64,000 nt of DNA, taken from Beroe forskalii. Taxonomy: Eukaryota; Ctenophora; Nuda; Beroida; Beroidae. Position numbers and translations under genes: made by a program. The notes under the pieces are model-generated. The model was given only the letters and a program-made list of their open reading frames with translations. It made no database searches and was not told the origin of the DNA. The stretch is taken from NCBI GenBank assembly GCA_011033025.1, contig WFMF01000008.1:1369001-1433000 (forward strand), given 5' to 3'. Shown piece by piece: positions 32,601-44,261 of this stretch (position 1 is the first letter of the stretch; the number at the start of each line of letters is the position of its first letter).

Positions 32601-35084
32601 TGTGCACAGTAACTTTAAAGCAAGTTACTTTATTAGAAAAAATAGAATAAAGGATAGTATAAGTATAAAAATTTTTGTCTGGCGTTGACAGACCCTCTCG
32701 AGAATTAGCAGATGCCAGCCGCTTCGCGGCTGGCGTCAACGGGTCATACACTCATACATCGTACGACAATTTTTTTGCTTTGCAGCAAGTACACGGTTCC
32801 ACATTCCCCTAACCAGGGGCGTCACGAAACCAGGGCGCTTGTAGGATGTTACCCTACCCTCCGCCGCGCACGCAAGGTTTTCCGCGGGGAGTATGCAACA
32901 CGACCCTCCAAACCTCCGAGTGTTGCGCGCAGGGATGGGAGAAATCCATCAACCAGGGCGCTGGTTAGGGTGACGTTGACAGACCCTCTCGAGAATCAAC
33001 GCCGCGCGCGCGGCGCTCGTAGGATGTTACCCTACCCTCGCGCGGCGCAACGTTCCACATTTGGACGTCACTTTGCAACCTCGCCCGGTAGCCATCCAGT
33101 CAGAAGAAATAAACGGGGCAACGTCCGTCGACGCGGCGCTGACGCCAGCGGGTCATACATCGTACGACAAATGCGGGCTTAGGAAGGTCTGGTATAACAA
33201 CCAACCAGACAAGCTGACGCACCTACAACATGTTACATTGTTACGTGTCCCTGTTTGTTCGCGCGGCGCTTGCGCGCGCTTTTCGTATGAGGCGCGCTTG
33301 CGCGCGCAAAATAAGGCGCCGTAACATGGACTTGGAGTAATGACGCACGCACAGCCACTTCACGCCTGCATGTGCATCAGCCGGCGCGGCCTGGTTTAGC
33401 AATAATTGCAACTTAGAAACTGGAAGGTGAATGACACTGACAAGTACAGATATAACTAAATTGCAATTTAATGCGTTTGAAAACAAACTGAAAACAAAAT
33501 TTAGTAATAAGAATTGTAAATGGAGGTCCAATTACAAAATGAATAATATTAATAACAAAATGATATTGATAACATGCGAACATTATAATGTTTATGATGA
33601 AGGATCATATTATCTGTAAACTATAGTCTACAGCCTAGCAAGTTTGACTTCAAGTTGCCTTTTTAGAGGTATTTAAATGTCGACAGCGCAGCTGGAGACA
33701 TTTAAATAATTTAGAGTGCGAGGCGAAGCGAAGCTGAGCCGATTGCTCTAAATCATATTTCTGCGGTGAGTTTGAGCCTCTAAAGTAATATAGTAGTCGA
33801 ACGGTGTATACAAGACACACCCTGTACACAACAAGCATACATTACCTTATATGGTAATAAGCAAAATGCTTGTTTACACAACAAAAAAGCGCATAACTCA
33901 GCCGTTTTTTGAGCAATTTTGATCAAATTTTCAGGATATTACAAGCAACATATGACCAATATAATCCTAGAGTAGCTAACATTTTTGACCTTCAGAAATT
34001 GAGATATCTTAAATAAACCGGTTTTATGTTTAAAAGTTATCGCTTAATAACTGGCTTTTCGGTCATAACTCCGCTTCTGGGGCTCAAAAATGAATCTAAA
34101 CGTCACTGAGATGTTGCTCATATCTAGCTTTAAATATCCTGAAAGTTTCATCAAGTTTGCTCAAAAAACCTCGGAGATATGCACATTTTTGTAACGCAAA
34201 AGCAAAGGTCGCGTAGATGTGTATTTAAATTGGTATTTAATTACAGTGTGTCATAACAAACACATGATATAAAACGCGTGTAGAACACGACTCTACGCAT
34301 ATGGTACTACCCTTTAAATCGGTCAAAACTTGTCGTGAGACTACTATAAGTATATCAGTATCACTGCACTGCGTATAAAATGATCAATATTTCAGTTTGA
34401 AGTTGAAATTGAATAGTGTAAGTTAAAAACTATAATAATAAAATTATAATCATCTGTGATCTTGATCAAAATCAATTTCAAACCTCGAATGCATTTCGTT
34501 TTAATATCATCAAAATTATGCCATCTATAAGTATAATTATTGTGGTTTGCCGACCTAGTTTACGTCACGTAACAGTACGCCCATGTGTCACACTCACACT
34601 CACACAGCGTATGGCCTAGTTTTCTGTGCCGACAATGTGGGGAATGGGAGGTGCTATTGCTAAGCTTTTGATATATCAAAAGTATGTGCCGCATTGTCAC
34701 TGTCAGTGTCAGCACGGAAAATACGCCACGTATAACAGCAAAACCTTGGTGGTGTAACTTTACGTGGCTTAAACTAGGTCGACACTATAAGTTTAACTAT
34801 AAGGGCACCATGTGATAAACATCATCTCAGTCAAACTCAAACGTGTGGTCTGGCGGTCATTCAGAACCAAGATCTGGAGATGTATCTATTATTTAACTTT
34901 AAGTATTATTATTTTGATTTCATAAGACAGTAACAGGTTGAACTTTAAACATAAGGGGCAAGGGTAGTGTGGGCAGTGTTTCGCAAAATGACTAGATAAA
35001 ATTAATTCATTAATCAGTACGTGTATTAACAAAGTTCGATAAATGAGATATGAAAGTCGAAGCTGAGGCAGTCTCTGGGAGTGA
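29660..35084. other. Repeat-rich stretch without a supported gene
   Basis: Visible items: 29770-29945 with GGGGTCTGGGGGCGCAGCCCC-like phrases; 30970-31070 and 31540-31625, a diverged pair sharing CTGCTGGGTACTCT and CCAGCTAAGT; 32690-33310, CG-rich words with TTGACAGACCCTCTCGAGAA repeated near 32687 and 32975 and GTAGGATGTTACCCTACCCT repeated near 32841 and 33019; and a hairpin at 33888-34190. I see no exon with convincing splice sites. Upstream exons of other genes could be hidden here. Confidence 0.5.
33888..34190. repeat. Hairpin repeat, ~60-bp arms
   Basis: GCATAACTCAGCCGTTTTTT with TTCAGGATATT at about 33890-33940 is repeated in inverted form at about 34133-34185 (AATATCCTGAAAGTTTCATC, then AAAAAACCTCGGAGATATGC). 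It is a short foldback-type element without an ORF. Confidence 0.75.
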
Positions 35085-35990
35085 TCAGCAGGAGAACTTG
35101 TCCGCCCCAGCGAACTTGTCCACAGAGGCAGAAAACCTGAGGTGCTGCTTCGAGCTCTGGCGACCTTCCACTTTCCTTCGTCCCTGAAAGTATTAAGAAT
35201 AAAGATCATCATTTTAGGCATTATTAAGATGTTTTAATCAATGAATAAAAGTTAAGTGGTACACGTGTGTTCAAACTTTTGATAGGAAAAATGACGAAGA
35301 GATCCAAATTCAAAACCCAAAAGACACCACATAATTCTATCTTACTGAATGCCCCTGTGGTTGTAAGGGCAACTCACCACCACGACAGGCGGACTGCTGG
35401 TCGAGGTCCTGCTCCTTGAGTCAGTGGAGCTGATGAGTGAGTAGTCATCTAACCAGAGGTCGGTGGGAGACAGCTGGGCGGGGTGGTCACGTGACGAGGA
35501 CGCGTAGTCACGTGACGAGGAGGCTGGGGAGGTGGACCGGCTGGGAGGCGAGCTGACCATCAGGTTACGCAGGGCACCGTTAGCTGACTTAGCTATCTGA
35601 AACATGTTAGACAAGGTGAGCATGAGAGGGTAGTTTGACTGGGGAGAGAGAGGGGGTGAAAAAGGGAGGAGGGTGAACTTGAAGGAGGGATGTTGATTCA
35701 TCCGTCTTCATGACAATATGAAATTTGTAATATAAAAATAACGCCTGAATAAAACCCCCACCACACTCACGCTCTTGTCGGGGTGTACAGTGAGGGACTG
35801 CAGACAGGTGACAGCCCCACACTCCCTCAGTAACTCCTGATCTGAGGGAGACCTAGCAGACAGGTTCCACAGAGTTCCACACGACATGGACACGATGGTG
35901 TCGTTAGAGGAAGAGAGGAAATCCACGAGGCGAGCCAGCACTCCCGACTCTCTCAGAGCAGCTCGGTAATGGGTCACTTGGGTGATGTGG
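35085..35990 (-). CDS. APC-like: APC-like armadillo protein, last three exons
   Basis: Exons 35990-35771, 35596-35378 and 35183-35085 (TGA) keep phase. The first contains RESGVLARLVDFLSSSNDTI, then GTLWNLSAR and DQELLRECGAV. The second begins IAKSANGALRNLMVSSP. This matches the last armadillo repeats of adenomatous polyposis coli, which scaffolds the beta-catenin destruction complex and binds Asef and other partners. After the repeats only about 90 residues follow: serine-rich (SSRDYASSSRDH, encoded by repeated TCACGTGACGAGGA) and a short basic end. The long region with beta-catenin-binding repeats, SAMP motifs and the EB1-binding end seen in vertebrate APC is absent. Exons for the earlier armadillo repeats should lie above 36.5 kb but were not found, so this may be a partial or damaged copy. 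Confidence 0.75.
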
Positions 35991-36490
35991 CTGAAAGATA
36001 GGTTGTTAGTGTTACTTGGGTGATGTGGCTGAAAATATAGGTTGTTAGTGTTACTGTTACTTGGGTGATGTGACTGAAAGATAAGCGGTCACTTGGGTGA
36101 TGTTGCTGAAAAGATAAGCGGTCACTTGGGTGATGTGGCTGAAAAGATACACAAAGATAGGTTGTTACTTGGGTGATGTGGCTGAAAAGATAAGTTGTTA
36201 CTTGGGTGATGTGGCTGGAAAATAGGCGGTCACTTGGGCGATGTGGCTGAAAAGATAAGCGGTCACTTGAGTGAAGTGAATGAAAAGATAGGCGGTCAGT
36301 TTTTCAGTTTTGATGATGTGACTGAAAATATATTTGGGTGATGAGACTGAAAAATTGGTTGTTACTTGGATGATGCGAAAGAAAAGATTGGTTGCAATTT
36401 GGGTGATGTGACTGAAAAGATAATCGGTCACTTGAATGATGAGACTGAAAGATAAGCGGTCACTTGGGTGAAGTGACTGAAACTCTGAAA
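35991..36490. repeat. Minisatellite made of the APC-like exon's 3' splice site
   Basis: On the minus strand the unit (about 32 nt) reads TATCTTTTCAG|CCACATCACCC followed by AAGTGACCGCT or AAGTAACAACC. This is the polypyrimidine tract, the AG and the first bases of the exon that begins at 35990. About 14 copies lie head to tail immediately upstream of the true acceptor. The array is intronic if the copy nearest the exon is used. Confidence 0.9.
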
Positions 36491-39242
36491 ATATTGGTTT
36501 AACTTTGGTGAGTGAGGAGAAGGTTAAGGTTTATGGATTTAGGATGATTGTAATTTAAATATTTAAAGATAAAATATGAATTCAGTCTCAGACGAAAAGA
36601 AATGTTCGGGATTTTTGGGACAATTAAATGCTTCCCTGATCCGCAGTCCGGTTCGCATTCCGAATAGTAGTTTATTAACTGGCGTACAATTTTCAGATAA
36701 TTGTGCATTTATAAAACCATCCTCCTCAACGAGAACTAGACGAGGTTAAGTAGGAAGTCTAGCTAAATCATGGAACGTTAACATATTCAAAACATCACTA
36801 GCTCTCTGAAAATTTACCCATTTACCCATTAGCCACATGACGGGCCTAAGTTAAACCTATTAACGGCAAATGAGTCTCCTATCTGCTCTTAATAATGGTG
36901 GTAAGAAGACGTCCTGAACTAGCGGAATATATCGCTGAGTTTACGACCTGACAGTCTGCAGTGCATGATTAATGGTAGCCTCCCATCGTACTCTACCGAT
37001 TACCTTTGAGCTACGAAGACGCAACTCCGCACGCATTTCCATGTCATCAACGCGCCATTCCCACCACTAATAGTGACGTCATTTCCAAAGACGAGCATTA
37101 GAGCGCGGCAATACCGGCGGTAGAGCGTTCGCCGGAACCACCATCAAGCCACTAAAGTGGTGCACCGTTCATATTATAAGTTTTCATAAGTCTGTATTTA
37201 TACCGGTTAGATGCAGTCATAGTCGCTTCGGCAAAATGGCAAACTAAGTTTACTGATTTGTTTACGAGTTGTATGTAGCGAGCAAATGATAAATTTATTT
37301 GTCACGCGTTCTAACGAATATGATTATAATATTTCGATAGCAAAAACCTGTTAAGTTTACATTAATGCCTGAAATACAAACAAGAGATTATTTCAAAACA
37401 ACGTCGTATGATGTTGTGTTTTTCTATATTCTTTAAATTTCGCATCTTAAATGTTCGGCGCGGTCTCATCAGTGGAATTCCCAGAATTTGTCGTAGTAGT
37501 GTTTGCTTTTAGTACACTTAGTGAGCTGCCAATGCCAGAACTCGGCGCTGGGGTCATGACATGTTGACATGGTAAATGACATGCTGACATGGTAAATACG
37601 TGGTTATATAAACTTGAAAATGAGCTCATTTCAACTACAGCTATCTAATCACTTCGTTTACCTCTTTTGTTTGCCAACGATATATTAACCCCGTACTTTC
37701 CTCTGGTACTAACTTCAGACAATTACAGAAGTATAGTATTTTACAAAGGTCAACCCCCCCCCCCTAACCATAACCCGGGTTGATTTTGGTTGATTCGCTT
37801 ACAGTTGAATTGTTTGTTTGTTTGGGTTTGATTTGCTTGTTTGGGGCTTGTTTAAATTCATTTGGGGGAGGTTTTGGATTATTTCGGGAGGTTTTTTGGT
37901 TTGGGTTGGGGGTGGCTTGGGGTTTGTTCCGCTTGTTTCGGCAGTTTGGCTAGTTCCTACTTCCAACTTATAGTATCGATGATTATTTGTATCTAGGTCC
38001 TAGAGAGGTCTGAACCTCTGTGATGGAAATCTTATGACTATTGGTTCAGGAATGCCAGTGGCAATCACTCATAATATAGTCATCAACTTGAATGTGAGCT
38101 CTGTACTAACAGACAGTAACGGAATCAAGCATTATTTTGTTTCCACTTTCATTTTACTTCCAGTTCCACTTTTTGCCTGTCGATGTTCTTCCACTACATG
38201 GGCTGTATCTTGAGTAGTTAATTTCCAAACGAAAATAAGCTACAGTAAGATACCATGGCTATATGATATTGACACTCAATAGAGGATTGACAGTAATAGA
38301 GATTGTTGGATTTGTTATATTTAACTATGGAATTATAATTGTTGAACTCATCCAAAGCTATACAGCCTAAGAGTTGGAAGCAAAAAATGTCCAATATTGT
38401 CCAATTTTGTCCAAAGTTAACCTCATTTTTGAGAATTGGACAAAAAATCATTGGACAAAATTGGACATAATTGGACAAAATTGGACTTGGCCCCGCCCCT
38501 AATATACAAAGTGGATCATAAATTGTATCAATTATTCGTAAATATAATATTATGTATGCGCAAGTTTATTATTAAAAGGCGTGGGTAAGTTGCCCCAGTT
38601 GTGAAGTTGGACAGTTGCCCAAGTTTGCATAATTTAGTGGGACAGTTATCCCATGATTTTTGGATACTGCCGTACTATGACGTCAGCTTGATGACGTTAT
38701 TTCAATAATGACGTCAAAATGGGGGAAATCTGTGGAACTGCCGTCATGGTAACAATTAGTTGTGTATTGGTACACATGGTTACATCACCTTGCACCTTCT
38801 GTAGAGTTGAGGTCATACAATTGTATGTTGGTACAAATTGTTGTTACTTTATTACGTCACATTAAAACTTAAAAACTTCGGATGTTTCTTTTAATTCAGA
38901 AAATCCTTAAATTCACTTAAACTTTATAAAGAAATAAAGTTGAAACTGAGCGTGAAAAAGCTTAGACCCCAACTTGTTGGTACATACCGCAGTATGTACC
39001 AACAGGTTGCGGTCTTGCACTTGCACTCTATAGCCTATACAGGGTTGGTAATAAGTCGGCACCCCCCTTCTGCAGCCAAAACCATAGAAGCTGACAACAA
39101 ATCATTTGGCACAGTTTTAGATTGATCTATTGCGATGGAATTTGAGTGATAAAAATCAATCTCTGAATGCAGAATATTTTACTCACATTGGGGGGGGGGG
39201 GTTGCCGACTTATTACCAACCCTGTATATGATATATCCGAAC
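36491..39242. other. No supported gene
   Basis: AT-rich sequence without clear exons. A poly-C run and G/T-rich words occupy 37745-37930. CAAAATTGGACA-like words recur near 38390-38490, and TTGGTACA recurs near 38770-38840 and 38970. The earlier APC-like exons would be expected in or beyond this stretch, but I could not identify them. Confidence 0.45.
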
Positions 39243-41757
39243 CTAGGAAAGTATTTATCAGAGAGGTCCTCCACATCGACTGTAGTTGCACATGCTTGTC
39301 CCACGTTGCGTTGTATCTCTGCGAATGTGTCGTTGCTGTGGATCTTCATGTACTGCTCACTCATGCCTCCTGGCCCTAACAGCTGCAAAAAATAATGATG
39401 CTCAAATTCATGTCTTCATTCTTATCAGAATGAATCCAGATCACTTTTACAGTATTTATACTTTGAAAGTCTGACTACATCGACCTTTAATTAAGGTAAC
39501 CTTGGTAGTCCACCTTTTCGATTTTTAAGTTTTCATAATACTACTGATGTACAAGGATGCATTTCATAGGGTGTAGCTCGTTAATGAGAGTTAATTAATC
39601 TTTTTTTAAAGTTTTAATCAACATAATACGAGCGAATTACTGCGGGAGCCCTCCGGGAGTACTCCGAGAGTCCTCCGAGAGTCCTCCGGGAGCCCTCCGG
39701 GAGTACTCCGAGAGTCCTCCGAGAGTCCTCCGGGAGTACTCCGAGTACCTGAGAGTCCCCCGGAGTCTCCTCCGGGAGTCCCCGGGAGTCCTACGGGAGT
39801 ACCACGGGAGTGCCACGGGAGTACCCCCAGAGTCCCCCTGGGAGTCCTACGGAGGCCCCCGGGAGTCTTACGGGGAGTACCCTGAGTCCTACTGGGAGCA
39901 CCACGGAGTGCCACGGAGTCCCCCCGAGTACCCCCGGAAGTCCTACAGGAGTCCCCGGGAGTACCCCAGGAGTCCTACGGGAGTATCCCGGGAGTCCTAC
40001 AGAGTACCCCGAGTCCCAATGGGAGCCACCCCGGGAGTCCTACGGGAGCAATTACAGGAGTACCCCGGGAGTGCCACAGGAGTGACAAGGAGTACCCCAG
40101 GAGTCCCACGGGAGTACTCCGGGAGTCCCACAGGTCCCCGGGAGTCCCCCGGGAGTCCCCCGGGAGTCCTACGGGAGTACCCCGGGAGTGCCACGGGAGT
40201 ACCCCGGGAGTCCCCCGGGAGTCCTACGGGAGTACCCCGGGAGTCCCCCGGGAGTGCGACGGGAGCACCACGGGAGTACACGGTAGTACCCCGGGAGTCC
40301 TACGGGAGTACCCCGGGAGTCCTACGGGAGTACCCCGGGAGTCCCCCGGGAGTCCTACGGGAGCACCACAAGAGTGCCACGGGAGTACCCCGGGAGTCTT
40401 ACGGGAGTATGACAATTCAAAATGGCAAATGAGTAGTTCAGCGCAAATTTGCTCTCATTTGTGCTCACTGAAGAAAATTTTGCGCCAATTTTTAGACCCC
40501 GAATTTGGTTGAGCGCAAATAGGCGCATTCAGAATTAACGGCGGGGAGTGATGGATAGGTAGTCAAGTACGATTGGCGGCACCGTAGTTTTGAGGTAATC
40601 TCCCAGCAGGAAAAAGTGATAGAGTCAAGGTCAACACCTGTATTCCAATCACGTGATTTATTCTACTCGTAAAAACTATCATGAACGATTGTACTTGGTT
40701 GTCACGTGATACGATGTGTGCCTTGAATTAGAAGTCGAAACAGCGTGATGGGATACCAGTGAGGGAGGAGCACTGTGTGATGCGATCACATGTGATCAGG
40801 TAGAAGCCACTTTGACACTCCACTTAGACAGACCACTTAAACCCCCCTGAAGCGTATTATATATAGCGATTCATTCTCAACGATAATCATTCGTTCATTG
40901 TTCTCGAGGGATGTATCCGGTTTTGGCCAGAGCCCGTAAGGCAAGTTAGGGTTTAAACCGATATGACCCTGATCAGGCAAGTGTTCTATAAGAAATTTCT
41001 CCCGTGGTAATCCTCCCGTAGGACTCCCGTGGTGCTCCCGTAGGACTCCCGGGGGACTCCCGGAGTACTCCCGTAGGACTCCCGGGGTACTCCCGTAGGA
41101 CTTCCGGGGGACTCCCGGGGTACCCCCGTGGCACTCCCGGGGTACTCCCGTGGCACTCCCGTGGTACTCCTGTAGGACTCCCGGGGTACTCCCGTAGGAC
41201 TCCCGGGGGACTCCCGGGGGTACTCCCGTAGGACTCCCGGGGTATTCCCGTGGCACTCCCGTGGCACTCCCGTAGAACTCCCGGGGTACTCCCGAAGGAC
41301 TCCCGTGGTACTCCCGGGGTACTCCCGTAGGACTCCCGGGGGACTCCCGGGGTACTCCCGGGGGACTCCCGGGGTACTCCCGTGGCACTCCCGTGGTACT
41401 CCCGTAGGACTCCCGGGGGGCTCCCGGAGGACTCCCGGGGGACTCTCGGAGTACTCCCGGAGTACTCCCGGAGGACTCTCGGAGGACTCTCGGAGTACTC
41501 CCGGAGGGCTCCCGGAGGACTCTCGGAGGGCTCCCGGAGGACTCCCGGGAGTCTCCCGCAGTAATTCGCTCGTATGACCCACTATAGAGTATAGGTATTG
41601 CTATGTCTGTGATTATATGTACCTGTGTCAGCTCTGATTGACTCAGAGCGTTTATTTTTGCCTCTTTGACAAAGAACCGCCAAGTTGTGAAGACCCTGAC
41701 ATTGCCAGCAAAGGTGATGGATAACAGTAGAAAAGACAAGGAGAGTATACGTTCCAT
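39243..41757 (-). CDS. First two exons of an unrecognised secreted or membrane protein
   Basis: Exon 1 (41757-41623) starts MERILSLSFLLLSITFAG, a good signal peptide, and ends at a GTACAT donor. Exon 2 (39382-39243) follows a TTTTTTGCAG acceptor in phase and reads LLGPGGMSEQYMKIHSNDTF and on to VDVEDLSDKYF. The layout recalls the N terminus of calcium-channel alpha2-delta-like proteins, but the similarity is too weak to claim. Later exons were not found. The intron between the two exons is almost filled by a foldback element. Confidence 0.4.
39626..41575. mobile_element. Foldback element with tandem-repeat arms
   Basis: Both ends carry ATACGAGCGAATTACTGCGG in inverted orientation. Each leads into a long array of 12/15-bp units: GGGAGTCCTAC, GGGAGTACCCC and variants at about 39645-40405, and the complement at about 41010-41565. 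Between them is a single-copy centre of about 600 bp (40410-41005). Long inverted ends made of short tandem repeats are the hallmark of foldback transposons such as FB of Drosophila. The open frames here (GSPTGVPRESPGS and similar) are array translations. Confidence 0.85.
40845..40995. repeat. Dispersed repeat shared with the FKBP3 intron MITE
   Basis: GAGGGATGTATCCGGTTTTG and GATCAGGCAAGTGT match 46350-46435. Only the right-hand portion of the MITE is represented. Confidence 0.6.
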
Positions 41758-41759
41758 AG

Positions 41760-42790
41760 CTTAGTAGCTTGCTCTGAATTATTTGGGTGGTGAAAATCAG
41801 GGAGGTCGATTCGAAAATGTTTGTGTCCAATCGTGGACAATAATCAAAGAAAATTAAGAATATCGTTACTTTTGACTAGAAAAGTAGATTCTATGTTGTA
41901 GCTTTGTAGGAATGAGAATTTAAAAATCAAAATCATGGGTGCAATTGAAAGGTTGGAACAGAAAACTTAAAACGAAAATGCACATCATACTCACATCTTT
42001 CATGCCTGATTTAAGTAGCGGTTCGAAAATAAAAGTATTATCACCTCATTATAATTTTGAATTACTGCTGTGAACACTAGACTGTTAAATCTGACTTTGA
42101 ATAATTCTGAATTCTTGCATTGTGAAACTTTTGGTTTCGTCGCATTGCTATTTATTATACCTTCAAAGTATTATGCAAAGTGATCTTAATTTGATAAGTC
42201 CACTTCTTCCTTCACCAATCCGACGACAAGACAATACAGTACTCTTTTTCTTAAAAAAAATGAGTAACACCTGTAGACAACCTGCAATACAATCAAAAAT
42301 CCACTAAAAGCAATGGATAAGGATCACTGTCAAAGTGTCAATACCTTTTTAATGGTATTGCTATTATGATAAACCAAGTTACTGTTGCAATGTTTCAACC
42401 GAGTGCTCTAGGCCTCTAGGGCCTATTGGCCTGTAATAACTTACTAACAATTAACATTCACATTAACAATCATGTCGGGATGCAATCCAAATTCAAAATA
42501 AAATTCTTTTAAAATTCAACGTGTCATTGTTCTAACATAGCCGGACAAATTATTCTTAACTGCCGTCATGACGACCAATTATCACTGTCAGTTACTGGCA
42601 ATCGCAAAGTCTGTAACAAACGTTGAGAATAAAATCCTAATTTCACAGATCTTTATTTCTCCACACCTATTTCTTAACATGAATCAAACTCAAAGATATC
42701 AGTAAACGCAAACGTAATTATTTTCATTTTAATGTCTGAACACCTTTGGCGCGGCTCCTCAATTCTTTTCAATGAAGGGACAGCACTAAA
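41760..42790. other. No supported gene
   Basis: AT-rich sequence with no convincing exon or repeat. Confidence 0.5.
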
Positions 42791-42804
42791 TATCTTTATT
42801 ATAA

Positions 42805-42930
42805 ACGTACACGTGATCTCTCCTTTCCTGTTGGTAGCTGCTGTTATCACGTGACTCTCTTCAAGTCAGGTGACACTCTTGCAGTCACGTGACACTCTTG
42901 CAGTCACGTGACACTGTTGCACGTGACGCA
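42805..42930. promoter_or_regulatory. Cluster of CACGTG E-boxes
   Basis: CACGTG occurs five times within about 120 bp, several as TCACGTGAC, which is the site bound by USF/MITF/TFEB-type bHLH-zip factors. The middle sites are partly a 22-bp tandem repeat (ACACTCTTGCAGTCACGTG). The cluster lies 1.3 kb upstream of TTC1. Function is inferred only. Confidence 0.35.
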
Positions 42931-43040
42931 TGCGGTCGCCGTGGGAACACACCATGATGTTACGTACTGCTCTGGGCCAAAGAAAGCCTCGTTGAATGTG
43001 AAAAAAAATGATGTCCCCTTGGGATCTACCAAAAAGGCTC

Positions 43041-43997
43041 GGTTGCTTAAGTAGGGGGGGGGGGGGGCCAACCCCCTCAATTTTGGTGGATATCAAAAAA
43101 TCGCCAATAGGGGGTTTAATTTTGGGGGGTTTTGGGGGGTTTGAGGGGGCTTAATTCTTAGTGAAAAAGGGGAATTTTTTTCTCAAATGGTACCATTTTT
43201 GTTCCTGATTTTTTGCACCATTTCAAAATGGTACCATTTTTGGTCGTGATTTTTGGCGATTTTCAGAAATGGTACGATTTTTGTTTACAGTTTTTGGTAC
43301 CATTTTTGTTTCTGATTTTCAGCATCTTTTTCAAATGGTACCATTTTGTTTCTGATTTTTGCACCCTTCGAAATGGTACCATTTTTGTTCCTGATTTTTG
43401 CACCATTTCAAATGGTACCATTTTTTTGGTTGTGATTTTTGGCGAATTTTAGAAATGGTACCATTTTTGTTTCCGGTTTTTGGTACCATTTTTGTTTATA
43501 ATTTTTGGAACTTTTATGAAATGGTACCATTTTTGTTCCTGATTTTTTGCACCATTTCAAAATGGTACCATTTTGGTTGTGATTTTTTATGATTTTAGAA
43601 ATGGTACCATTTTTGTTTCCGGTTTTCGGTACCATTTTCGTTTATAATTTTGAACTTTATGAAATGGTACCATTTTGTTTCTTTGATTTTCAGCATCTTT
43701 TTCAAATGGTACCAAATTTGTGTCCGATTTTTGCGCCTTTTCGAAATGGTACCTTTTTTATTCGTGATTTTTGGCAACTTTTTCTTCAAATGGTACCATT
43801 TTGTTTCTTCATTTTGGTGCTTTTTGAATCATACTAGAATAATTTTGCTGTCGATAGGGGTTTAATTTTGGGGGTTTAATTTTTGCTGTCGATAGGGGGT
43901 CTAATTTTGGGGGGTTTAATTTAACCCCTTGGTGGATATAACAAATTTCCGATAGGGGCTTAGACCTGGGGGGTTGCCCCCCCCCCCCTAAGTAACC
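43041..43997. mobile_element. Element packed with AAATGGTACCATTT palindromes
   Basis: The ends GGTTGCTTA and TAAGTAACC are near-inverted copies, followed in each arm by a long G (or C) run and GGGGGTTTAATTTT-type sequence. Between 43185 and 43805 the palindrome AAATGGTACCATTT (KpnI core) recurs at least a dozen times, spaced 30-60 bp by T-rich linkers. Isolated relatives of the motif lie at 53218-53275 and 61926-61990. No coding frame is real here. It ends 265 bp before the TTC1 start codon. Confidence 0.75.
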
Positions 43998-44261
43998 AAA
44001 AAATCCTAATGGAAGGGCACGCCTTCCCAATGCAAATGACATAAGTTTTGAAAAAAATACTGTTTATTTGATTGTTGATATATGTTTATTTCCATGGAAG
44101 ATTTCTTGGTTATAATCCATGAACTATTCATGATTTTTTATTTCTTATTTTCATTCTATCAAGGGGATCAAATACAGATGGATATTGGGTTAAATTCTAA
44201 TCAAATCATTATTCTTGAGTAGCCATTACTAATGTAGATGTCATAAAGCATTCATTGGACT

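Noticed and set aside
39810-41757. Long frames of GSPTGVPRESPGS repeats on both strands
   Set aside because: These come from the foldback arrays. Only the first 45 codons at 41757-41623 have signal-peptide and splice-site support.
39243-41757. Calcium-channel alpha2-delta assignment for the two-exon secreted protein
   Set aside because: Signal peptide and general layout fit, but no diagnostic motif is present in the two exons available.
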